A stretch of DNA of 64,000 nucleotides from Planctomycetota bacterium (GTDB lineage Bacteria > Planctomycetota > UBA1135 > JACQFD01). How positions within the stretch are numbered: position 1 is the stretch's first letter; every line of letters starts with the position of its first letter. The notes under the pieces were generated by a model. The model searched no databases. It saw only the letters and a program-made list of their open reading frames with translations, and was not told where the DNA came from. The stretch covers positions 124,001-188,000 of the forward strand of contig JACQFD010000021.1 in NCBI GenBank assembly GCA_016200225.1, in the 5' to 3' direction. The position numbers and the translations under genes were made by a program. Shown here piece by piece: positions 19,197 through 29,058 of this stretch.

Positions 19197-21940
19197 CTAA
19201 TGTAATTGGCTGAACATCATAGTGATTCCACCCGGAAAGGAATTATTACCGATCGCGGCGTCGAGAAATCCGTCTCCGTTCAGATCCTCCAATGCGACCG
19301 AACTTGGGGAGTTTCCAGCGACATAGAATACCTGAGACGCAAAAGTTCCGTCGCCTATTCCCAATATGATAGAAAGATCACTTGATGAATTATTGGCCAC
19401 GGCAAGATCCGGAATATTGTCACCATTCACATCCCGAGCAAGGACGCACGTCGGGTACCAGCCACAACTATATAGAACCATTTGTTTAAACGTCCCGTTC
19501 CCAAAACCCATAAATATAGAGATGTTATCAGAATTGCGATTGGCGACCGCGATATCGAGCGCGCCGTCTGAATTCAGGTCTGCCAATGATACGAAAGTAG
19601 GCGTACTGCCAGTTGTATATTGTGCTGACAGTCCGAAGTTTCGAAACCTGTTCCCTGCAACACCGAAATTGTATTTGAGCCGGCATTTGCAATTACAATG
19701 TCCGGCAGAGAGTCGCCATTGAGATCTCCGATTGCGACGGAGCTTGGGCCACTTCCAACCGAATATGCATTCGAAGCTACAAATCCTCCAGCGCCATTCC
19801 CAAATAAGACTGAACACGCGTTCGCGTTCGCATTGACAGTTACAATATCGAGCGTACCGTCTGAATTCAAATCGCTGAGCGCCACGCTCCAAGGTGTCCC
19901 AGTAATTGTAATTAACGTTGGCGGCCCGAATCCAGCATTTGTAGTTCCGAGGAGTACTGAGACACTATCGAAGTAGGCATTCGCCGTCACCGCGTCCAGT
20001 TTACCGTCGCCATTGAGATCACCGAAAACGACAGAATTCGGGCTCGCGCCTGTTGAATAGGGTGAGAACGGTAATAATCCTCCAGATCCACTGTTAAGAA
20101 AAACATCCAGTTCGCCCAGCGAATTTCCGGTAGCCGCCATGACGTCCGGCTTGCCGTCGCCGTCAAAATCAGCGGCCACAATGGACGAAGCACCCGCGCC
20201 TGTCGAATACGCAATTGGAGCCGGAAAGGCCCCACTTCCAAGCCCAAGGAGCATTGTAATATTGCCTGACATTTGATTGGATCCCGAAAGGCCGTTCGAC
20301 GTGAGAATGTCTAATTTTCCATCTTTATTAAAATCTCGAATGGCGAGTGAGTTAGCCCTTATTACTCATGAAGTCTATGAAGATGGCCCACAGTGTGTCG
20401 CCAAATGTAAGGCGCGACGACGGCGCGACCGAGCACGGTCTCGCCGGAGGAGCAACGCAACAGTTGGCGGCACAATGTGTGGCCAGATTCGTGGAATTCA
20501 TGAATAATGCGGGTTAGGTCCGGAACCAACCATGTACGATTTTGCTATTGACAGGATTCCACTTCCTGAACCCATCAATACTGATATAAAACCTGGATAG
20601 TAATTAGTGGCTGGACCGTAGTCCGCTGTTACAACATCCAAAGTTCCATTCGAGTCCAAGTCTTCACTCGCAACGAAGATAGGTGCGATACCGACCGCAT
20701 AGGATGCGGGTGTCAAATATGTTCCAGTTCCAGTACCAATGAACACTGAAATGTTATTTGAACCGTAATTTGTGGCAACAATATCGGCATTGCCATCGCC
20801 ATTCAGATCTTTCACAACGGTGGAATATGGATATGTACCCGTTGTGTACGTCACTTGCGAAGCAAAGCTTCCATTTCCCAGACCCAACAAGATCGAAATA
20901 TTATTAGATCCGTTGTTTGTAGCGACAACGTCCGTTTTGCCGTCGCCGTTAAAATCACCAGTTGACACGAAAGTAGGACTGGCGCCAACAGCAAATTGGG
21001 TCGCCGCCGAAAATGTTCCGCCGCCCAACCCCATCAATACAGATATATTATTTGACCCGGTATTCGCGGTTACAATATCGAGTTTTCCATTTCCGTTGAA
21101 ATCGGCAATGGCAACCGTTCGGGGATTCACGCCAACCGCATAAGCAACAAACTGTACAAATGATCCATTTCCCTTCCCAAGAAGTACAGAAATATTATTT
21201 GACAACCAATTTGAGGTCACGACGTCTGGTTTTCCATCTCCATTCAGATCGCCGGATGCAGCGTCAATAGGGCCCTGGCCGACCGAAAACGATACAGATG
21301 TCGCAAAAGTTCCGTTGGCGCTCCCCTGTAAAATCGAAATTTTGTTTGATTGATAATCCGGCACAATCGCATCGTCATTACCATCGCGATTTAAGTCTGC
21401 GATTGCAAGCGGGGCAACGCCAATTCCCGCCGGGTATTCAGTCGCTGGATATATAGTAGTATTTGTCTGTGAAAATGGTTGTAAAGTAATCGCGAGCCCA
21501 AGAGAGCTGCTAAGTCCTAGTGGCGGTAGAGAACAAATGTTCCCCCAACTCCAAATCGCCTGAGCATAGTAAGTCTTTCCGACGAGCTGCGAATTGTTTG
21601 GAATTGGAATCGAAGCGAATCCAACGCCATTACCATTACTTTGCATGTCGAGAATGAATAGCTCTGTCGATCCCAAAAAATCAACGTCGATGAAAATACC
21701 CACGTTAAATATGTCGCTCCCGGGATTAAGCGCCATGTTACCAATAATTGCCACGCCGGATGCCGACGGCGGCGCATTTGTGCAGGTGATCGCAAATGCA
21801 TCATTGCCAATTGTAGGTATGGAGTTCGCTCCGGGAACTTCCATACCATTACATCCCTGCATTCCGGTGCCAAACGTTTGCGTTGGAGGGCCTTGCAGTG
21901 AAGCCGCCCATCCCAGCAACACGGCAAGAAGTGGTTTCAT
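19197..21940 (-). pseudogene. FG-GAP/VCBS-repeat secreted protein gene, interrupted by an insertion and a frameshift
   Basis: Three ORF pieces (20498-21940, 19574-20272, 19197-19892) carry the same repeat (..DLNGDGKPDVV..NNISVLLG.GNGTF). Removing 162 bp and adding 1 nt gives 2583 nt = 861 codons. Confidence 0.85.
20356..20512. mobile_element. MITE-like 157-bp palindromic insertion flanked by GTTAG target-site duplications (20351-20355 and 20513-20517)
   Basis: Long imperfect inverted repeats (CCCTTATTACTCATGAAG...GATGGCCCACAGTGTGTCGCCAAATGT vs CCGCATTATTCATGAATTCC...CTGGCCACACATTGTGCCGCCAACTGT), 5-bp direct repeats, and repeat-protein homology rejoining exactly at the junction. Confidence 0.8.
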
Positions 21941-21962
21941 CGGGATACTTATGAAACTATTT

Positions 21963-24161
21963 CTAATTATCCGAACTAAACTCCGCGACGCGGTTATTCT
22001 TCCTCGCGGGATGTTTGCGCGGCTTGGCGATCGGCGCGGGCGCGGACGCCGAGCGCGTGCGCGCTATTTTTAACAATTCCGTCTGGGCCCGAAGCCCCTC
22101 GGAGCCCGGCAGGGGCGCCGTGCGCGCCCACGAGCCGTCGGGCTGGAGAATGCGCGCGCGAACGTCATCCTTAAGATACGTCATTAACAATTCGTCGACG
22201 ATGCGCGCGCGCAACGCCGCGTCGAGGACCGGAAACACGGCCTCGATGCGGCCGAAAAAGTTGCGCGGCATCCAGTCCGCGCTGCCGAGATACACTTCGC
22301 GCTCGCCGCCGTTTTCGAATACAAATATTCTGCTGTGCTCGAGAAAGCGGTCGACGATCGAGCGAACGCTAATATTCTCGCTAAGCCCCGGCATGCCCGG
22401 GCGCAAACAACAAATGCCTCGAACGATCAATTCGATCCGGACGCCGGCGCAGCTCGCTTCATACAATGCGTCGATGACTCCGCGGTCGACGAGCGCGTTC
22501 ATTTTTGCAATAATTCGCGCCCGCTTGCCGCCCCGGGCGTTGGCCGTCTCGCGCCGGATTTTTGTTATGATATTTTCGTGCAGAGAAAACGGCGCGACGA
22601 GAAGCTTGCGCATCGATCCCGGCTGCGCGTATCCGGTGAGTAAATTAAACAAATCGGAAACGTCTCGCCCGATTTCCTCGTTGGATGTAAATAATCCAAG
22701 ATCGGTATAAAGCCGCGCGGTGTTGGGATTGTAGTTTCCCGTGCCGAGATGACAATAACGGCGCACGCCCTCGTCCTCGCGGCGGACAACTAAAATAACT
22801 TTACAATGCGTCTTGAGTCCAACGAGACCGTACACGACGTGGACGCCCTGCTCTTCGAGCGCGCGCGCCCAGCGAATGTTATTTTCTTCGTCGAATCGAG
22901 CCTTCAATTCCACCAATACGGTGACTTGTTTTCCGGCCTCCGCGGCCGACATGAGCGCGCGCACGACGGGCGAATCGCCGGACGTCCTGTAAAGTGTCAT
23001 TTTGATCGCGAGCACCGCGGGATCGGCGACGGCGGCCTCGAGGAATTCCACGACCGGTTCGAACGATTCGAACGGATGATGCAATAATAAATCGGATGTA
23101 AATAATCGTTCGAAAACCTCCTCGGGCTCCGCCGCCGGAATCGGATTGATCGCGGTGTAGGGCGGCCATTTCAAATCCGGCCGGTCTTCGAGATCCACCA
23201 ATTCAACGAGGCGGCCGAGATTGACGGGACCGTTACAAATATAAACATCCGAACGCGAAAGTCCGAGCTTGCCCGCGAGTTTTTCGACAATATCGGCCGG
23301 CATGCGCGAAGTGACTTCGAGCCGCACGGCCTCGGCCTTGCGGCGGCGGCGCAATTTAGCCTCGATCGTTTCCAACAAATCGCCCGCTTCGTCTTCCGTA
23401 ACATCGAAGTCGGCGTTTCGCGTGACGCGGAACGGATAACCGTCGATCACCTGGTGTCCCGGGAAAAGTTTCTCGAGATATAGTCTTGTAAGTTCTTTTT
23501 GTAAAATATAATCCTTCGTGATCGCTTCCGACGGGAGCCGCACGAGCCGCGGCAGTACGCGCGGTATTTGTACAATTGCAAGCCGGTTTGCCGCGCCGCG
23601 CTTGCCCGCGGGTTTTAGCATGATCGCGAGATTGAGCGATTTTGATAATAATTGCGGAAACGGGTGGGCGGGGTCGATCGCGAGAGGCGTCAGAACGGCG
23701 ACCGCGAAATCGTCAAAATATTTTTCCGCCCATGCTTTCTGATCCTGCGAAAGTTCGGCGCCCGAGAGTATACGAATTCCGGCCTGCGCGAGCGCGGGTT
23801 GTAGTTTATTATTCCATGTATCATATTGATCCGATGTAAATTTTCGAACCGCCTGTTCGATGCCCTCCAACTGGCGGCGCGCGGACATGCCGTCAATCGA
23901 GAGCTCGCCAACCGACGCCTCGATCTGTCGCTTCAATCCGGCGATGCGCACTTCGAAGAATTCGTCGAGATTTGTCGATGTGATCGCTAAGAATCGAAGG
24001 CGCTCGAGCAGCGGATTTGTTTCGTCCGCGGCCTCTTCGAGCACGCGGCGGTTGAACGCCAACCACGACAATTCGCGATTTAAGTAGCATGCGGGGCCGG
24101 TGACGGCGCGCGCAGGGGCGGCCGGGTCCGAAGCTGGAGTCGTCAGGTCGGGTGCGGTCAT
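21963..24161 (-). CDS. ppk1: Polyphosphate kinase 1
   Basis: YLNRELSWLAFNRRVLEEA, LRFLAITSTNLDEFFEVR, LKTHCKVILVVRRE, VYLGSADWMPRN. Confidence 0.95.
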   Translation of the reverse strand: MTAPDLTTPASDPAAPARAVTGPACYLNRELSWLAFNRRVLEEAADETNPLLERLRFLAITSTNLDEFFEVRIAGLKRQIEASVGELSIDGMSARRQLEGIEQAVRKFTSDQYDTWNNKLQPALAQAGIRILSGAELSQDQKAWAEKYFDDFAVAVLTPLAIDPAHPFPQLLSKSLNLAIMLKPAGKRGAANRLAIVQIPRVLPRLVRLPSEAITKDYILQKELTRLYLEKLFPGHQVIDGYPFRVTRNADFDVTEDEAGDLLETIEAKLRRRRKAEAVRLEVTSRMPADIVEKLAGKLGLSRSDVYICNGPVNLGRLVELVDLEDRPDLKWPPYTAINPIPAAEPEEVFERLFTSDLLLHHPFESFEPVVEFLEAAVADPAVLAIKMTLYRTSGDSPVVRALMSAAEAGKQVTVLVELKARFDEENNIRWARALEEQGVHVVYGLVGLKTHCKVILVVRREDEGVRRYCHLGTGNYNPNTARLYTDLGLFTSNEEIGRDVSDLFNLLTGYAQPGSMRKLLVAPFSLHENIITKIRRETANARGGKRARIIAKMNALVDRGVIDALYEASCAGVRIELIVRGICCLRPGMPGLSENISVRSIVDRFLEHSRIFVFENGGEREVYLGSADWMPRNFFGRIEAVFPVLDAALRARIVDELLMTYLKDDVRARILQPDGSWARTAPLPGSEGLRAQTELLKIARTRSASAPAPIAKPRKHPARKNNRVAEFSSDN

Positions 24162-24165
24162 GAAT

Positions 24166-25770
24166 TTATCTTAAATTTGCATGAAGGCGGGCTCGCTTTA
24201 CGGAGGGGGTCTCCGGAATTTGCGCCGCGCCGATTGTTAACTTTAATGACAGGCCATACTCTTTTTCGAACAATTCGTCTTTTGTAGCAAGCGCCCAACG
24301 TTCGAGCGCGAGATCGCCTTTCGCGCGGGGAACTATAATCAATTCGCGGTCCTTGATTCGGAGCGCGATCGAACCGACTTTCTGTCGATGCTCGCGATCC
24401 AGCGCGTCGGCCACGCGCAAAATCGCCGCGAGCCGCCTGACGCGCGACTGATTTTCATTTGTAATCGACGCGTATTCCGGGTGGCGCTCCGAAGGCAGCG
24501 CGCGCCGATGATAACGAACGGACAATGCAATAATTTGCATTTCCTCCGCCGTAAGGCCGCCGATTTCGGAGTTCGTTAACAAATACCATCCGTGCTTGTG
24601 ATGGCTCGCGTAATCTACAAATTCGCCGATGTCGTGCACCGTGGCGGCGACGGCCAGCAGCAGGCGGTCGCGGTCGGGTTTTCTTAAATTTAATTTACGG
24701 CGCTCGCGCAATCGTTCATAGATCGAAAGCGCGATCTCGCGGACTTTTTTCGCGTGCATTTCGTCATATTGATAATGCTGCCCGAGCCGCTCGGCTTCAT
24801 GCATGATTCCGAGTTCCGCTTCCTGCCGATCGTCGCGGCCGGCGGCCTGGTCCGCGAGTTCCGCGAGGATTCCGTCGCGCAAGCCGATGCCCGGCGCAAA
24901 AAATCCCTTTAAATTCAATTCGCCCGCCAGAAAATCGAGAAGCGCCGCCGCCGGAACGATGGTGTCGACGCGATCGGGGCGCAAATCATAACGTTTTGCG
25001 CGTTCGTCGGCGTCGGAATGTATCAATTTTTTTGTAATATCGTGCAGATCGTCCCTGTCGACGAACGGGCCGGCCACGGGCCGCGCCTTGGAAACGCCGC
25101 CGGCGATGCGCCCGAGCGTTTCCGCGTTGCCGCCCACGGCCAGTTGCATCGCGGGGGCATGCCGCCGGATTTCGCGAATTGTATCTTTAAGCATCCGGTC
25201 GAAATATTCATATAACAGAACGCCGCGTTCGCCGCTCTTTTTCGAATTCTCGAGAAAGAATTCGAGCATGCGCACCGCGCCCAATCTGTGGCTTTGCGAA
25301 AAAATCGTCCGTCCGCGATGCACGACCGCGAATTCGACGCTTCCGCCGCCGATGTCGACAAGCAGCGCCCGGTGTTTTGATATATCTAATTTTCGCTGAA
25401 TTGCAACAGTTAGTAGCCGCGTTTCCTCGGCGCCGGAAATGACCTCCAGCTTGAGCCCCGAGCGGGACCGGACTTGCTCCAGAAATTCATCTTTATTTTG
25501 CGCTTCGCGAACGGCGCTCGTCGCGACGCAACGCGAATACACGACTCGGTGGCGGTCCATCGCCGCGCGAAATGCAGATAATACAGATACGGCGCCGTGG
25601 ATGCCGCTGTACTCGAGCCGTCCTGTTAAGAATACGCGGTGTCCGAGGCGGACCGGTTCGCGGATCGACTCGCGTTCGATGAGCGCGCCCGACGGACGCA
25701 CGCCCATGATTTGTAAACGAATCGCGTTGCTGCCGACGTCGACAGCTGCGATGGCGCGTTCGGCGCGCAT
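24166..25770 (-). CDS. Ppx/GppA phosphatase (exopolyphosphatase)
   Basis: IAAVDVGSNAIRLQIM, ATSAVREAQNKDEFLEQV, LVDIGGGSVEFAVV, C-terminal HD region (VHDIGEFVDYASHHKHGWYL); 4-nt gap to ppk1. Confidence 0.93.
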   Translation of the reverse strand: MRAERAIAAVDVGSNAIRLQIMGVRPSGALIERESIREPVRLGHRVFLTGRLEYSGIHGAVSVLSAFRAAMDRHRVVYSRCVATSAVREAQNKDEFLEQVRSRSGLKLEVISGAEETRLLTVAIQRKLDISKHRALLVDIGGGSVEFAVVHRGRTIFSQSHRLGAVRMLEFFLENSKKSGERGVLLYEYFDRMLKDTIREIRRHAPAMQLAVGGNAETLGRIAGGVSKARPVAGPFVDRDDLHDITKKLIHSDADERAKRYDLRPDRVDTIVPAAALLDFLAGELNLKGFFAPGIGLRDGILAELADQAAGRDDRQEAELGIMHEAERLGQHYQYDEMHAKKVREIALSIYERLRERRKLNLRKPDRDRLLLAVAATVHDIGEFVDYASHHKHGWYLLTNSEIGGLTAEEMQIIALSVRYHRRALPSERHPEYASITNENQSRVRRLAAILRVADALDREHRQKVGSIALRIKDRELIIVPRAKGDLALERWALATKDELFEKEYGLSLKLTIGAAQIPETPSVKRARLHANLR

Positions 25771-25923
25771 CGGGCGGATCGTGTGTCGAGGCAGGCGATT
25801 CGAGGTCATTCGATGGGGAGGTGTGACAAACGTGTCCCACTCAGATTATGCGAGCCCGCGGCGGCAGGCGACGCCGGCGACCGCCGAATTCATATCAATT
25901 CCCGAGCGCCGGGGACCCTCCGA

Positions 25924-27561
25924 TCAATGCCTAAGGATCAACGGCGCAGTTGGTTGCGTCTCAAACGTCGCCATCGAACGGTCCGCGATTCGCTCGAGAA
26001 TCGACGCGTCGACGGCCCTTCCAAAAACCGCGACGACCCTGTCACCCTTGATTCGAGACGCGATTTTAATCCCCGCTCCCCCGTGGAGCGCCGCGTGGAT
26101 CTGCTTCGCATCGATCTCCCGGTCCGAGACCGACGCGAAGACCATCGCGGCCGCGCCCGCGCCGTTTTCGTATACAGTATACAAATCGCCGCCCCAACCT
26201 TCGCTTTCGATCGTCGACGTTTGTTTAAATATTATTGACATCTCGAAAGGCATGGACTTGTCGGCGGGCGTCTCGGCCGGATCGCTATCGTCGGTCCAGA
26301 TCGCGACGCCGAGTTCGCCGAGCACGTTGCTTCCCACCTTTTTCCAATTTTTACCTAAAATATCGGTAACATCGGCGGTGCGCACCGCGATCGGTTCGTC
26401 GCGGAGATCCGGATTCCAGTATTTATCGGGGTGCAACACTTGTTCCGAAGAGCGCGGCGGATTGTTAAATGCATAATCCAAATCCGCGAGAGACGGTTTC
26501 GCGAGCCAGCCGGAACCATGATTCAAGAACGAACCGCCCACGAGATATCTGTATAAAATCGGCCGGAGCACGATCGGCGGCACCGCCGCGTAGTCAACGC
26601 CCGCGCGGCCGAATTCTCCGCCAAAGCCGGCATCCGCTTTTGGATTTGTAACTTTCGTCGAATTATTATTTTCTTCGTTCGCAATTTCTTCGATCATCGA
26701 TGTCAGCTCGTCCTCGTCGACCTGCTCGTCGTCCGCGTCCATCGACATGTCGGTTACGTCTTCGGCATTCATATCATCATTCAAATCCGCAGTGTCGGAT
26801 TCGACGGCCGTTTCGGCGTCGGTTTCGGCGTCGGTCGCGTCCATTTCCTCGATCTGCTCGGCCTTTGCGCCGTCGAACATCGCACCGATCTGCCAACGAA
26901 ACATCAATAATGTCGCGGACCCTTCGCAAACGGCGCTCCACGCGAACCGCCGGTCATTATTATTCTTATCGACGCGATCCAATGCTTGTTCGACGTCCAG
27001 AAAATGATAATATTGATCCTCGAGCGCATGGCACAATTCGTGCACCATCGTTTGTTTCGCGTTGCCGCCTTTTGCGTGTTCTTTTAACAAAAACAGCGCG
27101 CGGAGGCGCGGATCGTAGAACCCCGCGACGTCGTCCGACATCAAATCCGTGGCGATTTTCCGGAGATCCTGTCCCGGTTTCAGCATTCCAAACAATTCGA
27201 ACGCGAGTTGGTCCGCGCGCTCCGAATCGGGATCGGACTCCTCTTTCCGATCGGCCTCGAGAAATGCGGACAATTGTCGCTTGTCGATCATTGCCTTCTT
27301 CACGGGGTCGCGGAATTTTAGTTTTCTCAAATTCTCGACCTCGACCGACGAAGCGCGCGCAAGATCGTTCGCCTCCGTGTCCGTATCCGTTAATTTTAAG
27401 ATTTCGCGTTTGATGGGCGCCATCTCCTTTGCCGGATTCGACGCAACCGCGACTTCGCGCGCGCGTCCGGCGACGGGCGCCTGCGCGCAAGATGCGATAA
27501 TGACCGATAGAACCGCAATCGGGAAAACCGATCGTATATTTACAATAACCGGAATGTGCAT
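25924..27561 (-). CDS. Putative zincin-like lipoprotein (HELCHALEDQ) with acidic insert
   Basis: VLSVIIASCAQAP lipobox; TMVHELCHALEDQYYHFLD then VCEGSATLLM; paralog of the next gene. Confidence 0.72.
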   Translation of the reverse strand: MHIPVIVNIRSVFPIAVLSVIIASCAQAPVAGRAREVAVASNPAKEMAPIKREILKLTDTDTEANDLARASSVEVENLRKLKFRDPVKKAMIDKRQLSAFLEADRKEESDPDSERADQLAFELFGMLKPGQDLRKIATDLMSDDVAGFYDPRLRALFLLKEHAKGGNAKQTMVHELCHALEDQYYHFLDVEQALDRVDKNNNDRRFAWSAVCEGSATLLMFRWQIGAMFDGAKAEQIEEMDATDAETDAETAVESDTADLNDDMNAEDVTDMSMDADDEQVDEDELTSMIEEIANEENNNSTKVTNPKADAGFGGEFGRAGVDYAAVPPIVLRPILYRYLVGGSFLNHGSGWLAKPSLADLDYAFNNPPRSSEQVLHPDKYWNPDLRDEPIAVRTADVTDILGKNWKKVGSNVLGELGVAIWTDDSDPAETPADKSMPFEMSIIFKQTSTIESEGWGGDLYTVYENGAGAAAMVFASVSDREIDAKQIHAALHGGAGIKIASRIKGDRVVAVFGRAVDASILERIADRSMATFETQPTAPLILRH

Positions 27562-27565
27562 TCGT

Positions 27566-29005
27566 TTACTTTCCCGCGGGAGCCGATTGTGCCTTCGCCG
27601 GCATTTCGCGGTGAAGCGGAACGCCTTCGACCGCCTTGGCATATTCTAACAATTCCTCGGCGGCGGCCATCATGCGTTCCGCGACCTGCGCCTTGAGCGG
27701 AGCTCCGTCGGCCGTTTTTCCGAGCGCAACGAGCACGGCGCTGCCGCGGGCGTGCGTGTGGACGGATTGGATGCGTTTCGCGGAATTGTAGTTTTCATTG
27801 ATCCATTTCATGAATTCCTGGCCGTCGTTTTCCGTGTCCCACACGGAATACCAATAAAACACTTGAACGCCGTCGGGGCCAGAATATAAAACATAACGAT
27901 CGCCGTCCCAGCCCTCCGATTCGGGAGTCGTTTTCTTGCCCATTAACATTTCCATCTGGCGCGCCATCGCGTTTTTGTTTTCATCTTTTTTGGGATCCGG
28001 CGCCGGTTTCGTTAATATTGCAATTCCGAGTTCGCCCATGACGTTCGTGCCGAGCATCCGCCACCCGGCGCCGAGGGTTTTGGTAACATCCGGAAGCGTA
28101 ATTTCGCGCGGAAGATCGATTTTATCCTTATCCCAGTATTTTTCCGGATGCAACACCTGCTCCGACGAAAGCGGCGGACTCAAGAACGTTTTCTTAACAT
28201 CTTTGCGCTCCGCGCGCGCGAGCATGCCGCCCCCTCGCGTCAAGAATGCCTGGCCGCTCATATACATTTCCATCAAAGGGCGGACGATGATCGGCGGCGC
28301 CGCCATGGCGCGTTCGCCGCTCAGCGCGGGATTGCCCGCGATATCGGCTTTTAACAATTCCTGCATGTCAACCTTGCCGTCCAGCATTGCATTTTTCATA
28401 AATGCAGTCATCAAATCGGTCGCGGAACCCTCCATGACGGCGTGGGCCGCGAAAACGCGGTCGTCGTTGTCGGGCGCGGCGCTTTTATTAGCATCGTCGA
28501 TCGCTTGCAAATCGAAATGTTGATCTTCGAGCGCGTGGCAGAGTTCGTGAGCCATCAGAATGTCGCCGAGGAATCCTTTAAATCCGCGCATGACGCGCAA
28601 TTCCTTCGATTCCGGATCGTAAAAACCGCCGATCTGTTCCATGAGCACGTCGTTCGTCTCTTTCAACATATCCATCGACTCGGGAATGAGACCGAGGATT
28701 TTGTAAACTTTCTCCTGCCACGCGTATTGTTGATCGACCTTCTCTTTTTCAGTCTGTTTCTTTAAGAATTTCGCGAGCCGCTCTTTGTCATAGATCCCTT
28801 TCTTCACGGAATGTTCAAATTTGAGTCCGCGCAGTTTCTCGACTTTCTTTTCAATACGATCCGCGGTCGCGATCGCCTCGGCGTCCGCGGGGTCGGTGCC
28901 CGCGGGCGGATCCGCGGGCTTCGTTTCCTGCGCGAACGCGATGGATGTTACAAAAAACGGCGTGAGCGCGAGCGTGGCGAGTCCGCGGAGTAAGTGGCGA
29001 TTCAT
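27566..29005 (-). CDS. Putative zincin-like exported protein (HELCHALEDQ)
   Basis: Signal peptide; ILMAHELCHALEDQHFDLQ then VMEGSATDLM; shared tail (YWDKDK..LP.VT..LG..W...G.NV.GELGIAI) with its neighbour. Confidence 0.75.
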   Translation of the reverse strand: MNRHLLRGLATLALTPFFVTSIAFAQETKPADPPAGTDPADAEAIATADRIEKKVEKLRGLKFEHSVKKGIYDKERLAKFLKKQTEKEKVDQQYAWQEKVYKILGLIPESMDMLKETNDVLMEQIGGFYDPESKELRVMRGFKGFLGDILMAHELCHALEDQHFDLQAIDDANKSAAPDNDDRVFAAHAVMEGSATDLMTAFMKNAMLDGKVDMQELLKADIAGNPALSGERAMAAPPIIVRPLMEMYMSGQAFLTRGGGMLARAERKDVKKTFLSPPLSSEQVLHPEKYWDKDKIDLPREITLPDVTKTLGAGWRMLGTNVMGELGIAILTKPAPDPKKDENKNAMARQMEMLMGKKTTPESEGWDGDRYVLYSGPDGVQVFYWYSVWDTENDGQEFMKWINENYNSAKRIQSVHTHARGSAVLVALGKTADGAPLKAQVAERMMAAAEELLEYAKAVEGVPLHREMPAKAQSAPAGK

Positions 29006-29058
29006 GGATTTTGGGAGATTGGTTGGGTCGGGACCGTCTGCGGGTTAATTTTAGATAC

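Noticed and set aside
19197-20272. Two separate overlapping FG-GAP genes (19197-19892 and 19574-20272)
   Set aside because: Repeat consensus crosses from one frame to the other with a 1-nt correction; the first about 80 residues of the 19197-19892 ORF are out-of-frame translation.
20351-20517. Integron attC site / gene cassette
   Set aside because: GTTAG occurs on both sides as direct repeats, which superficially recalls GTTRRRY core sites, but no paired RYYYAAC inverse core site is present and there is no cassette ORF or integrase. The target-duplication reading explains the restored protein better.
25439-26476. 345-aa + strand ORF
   Set aside because: Antisense to ppx and the zincin-like lipoprotein; low-complexity Ser/Arg/Thr composition.
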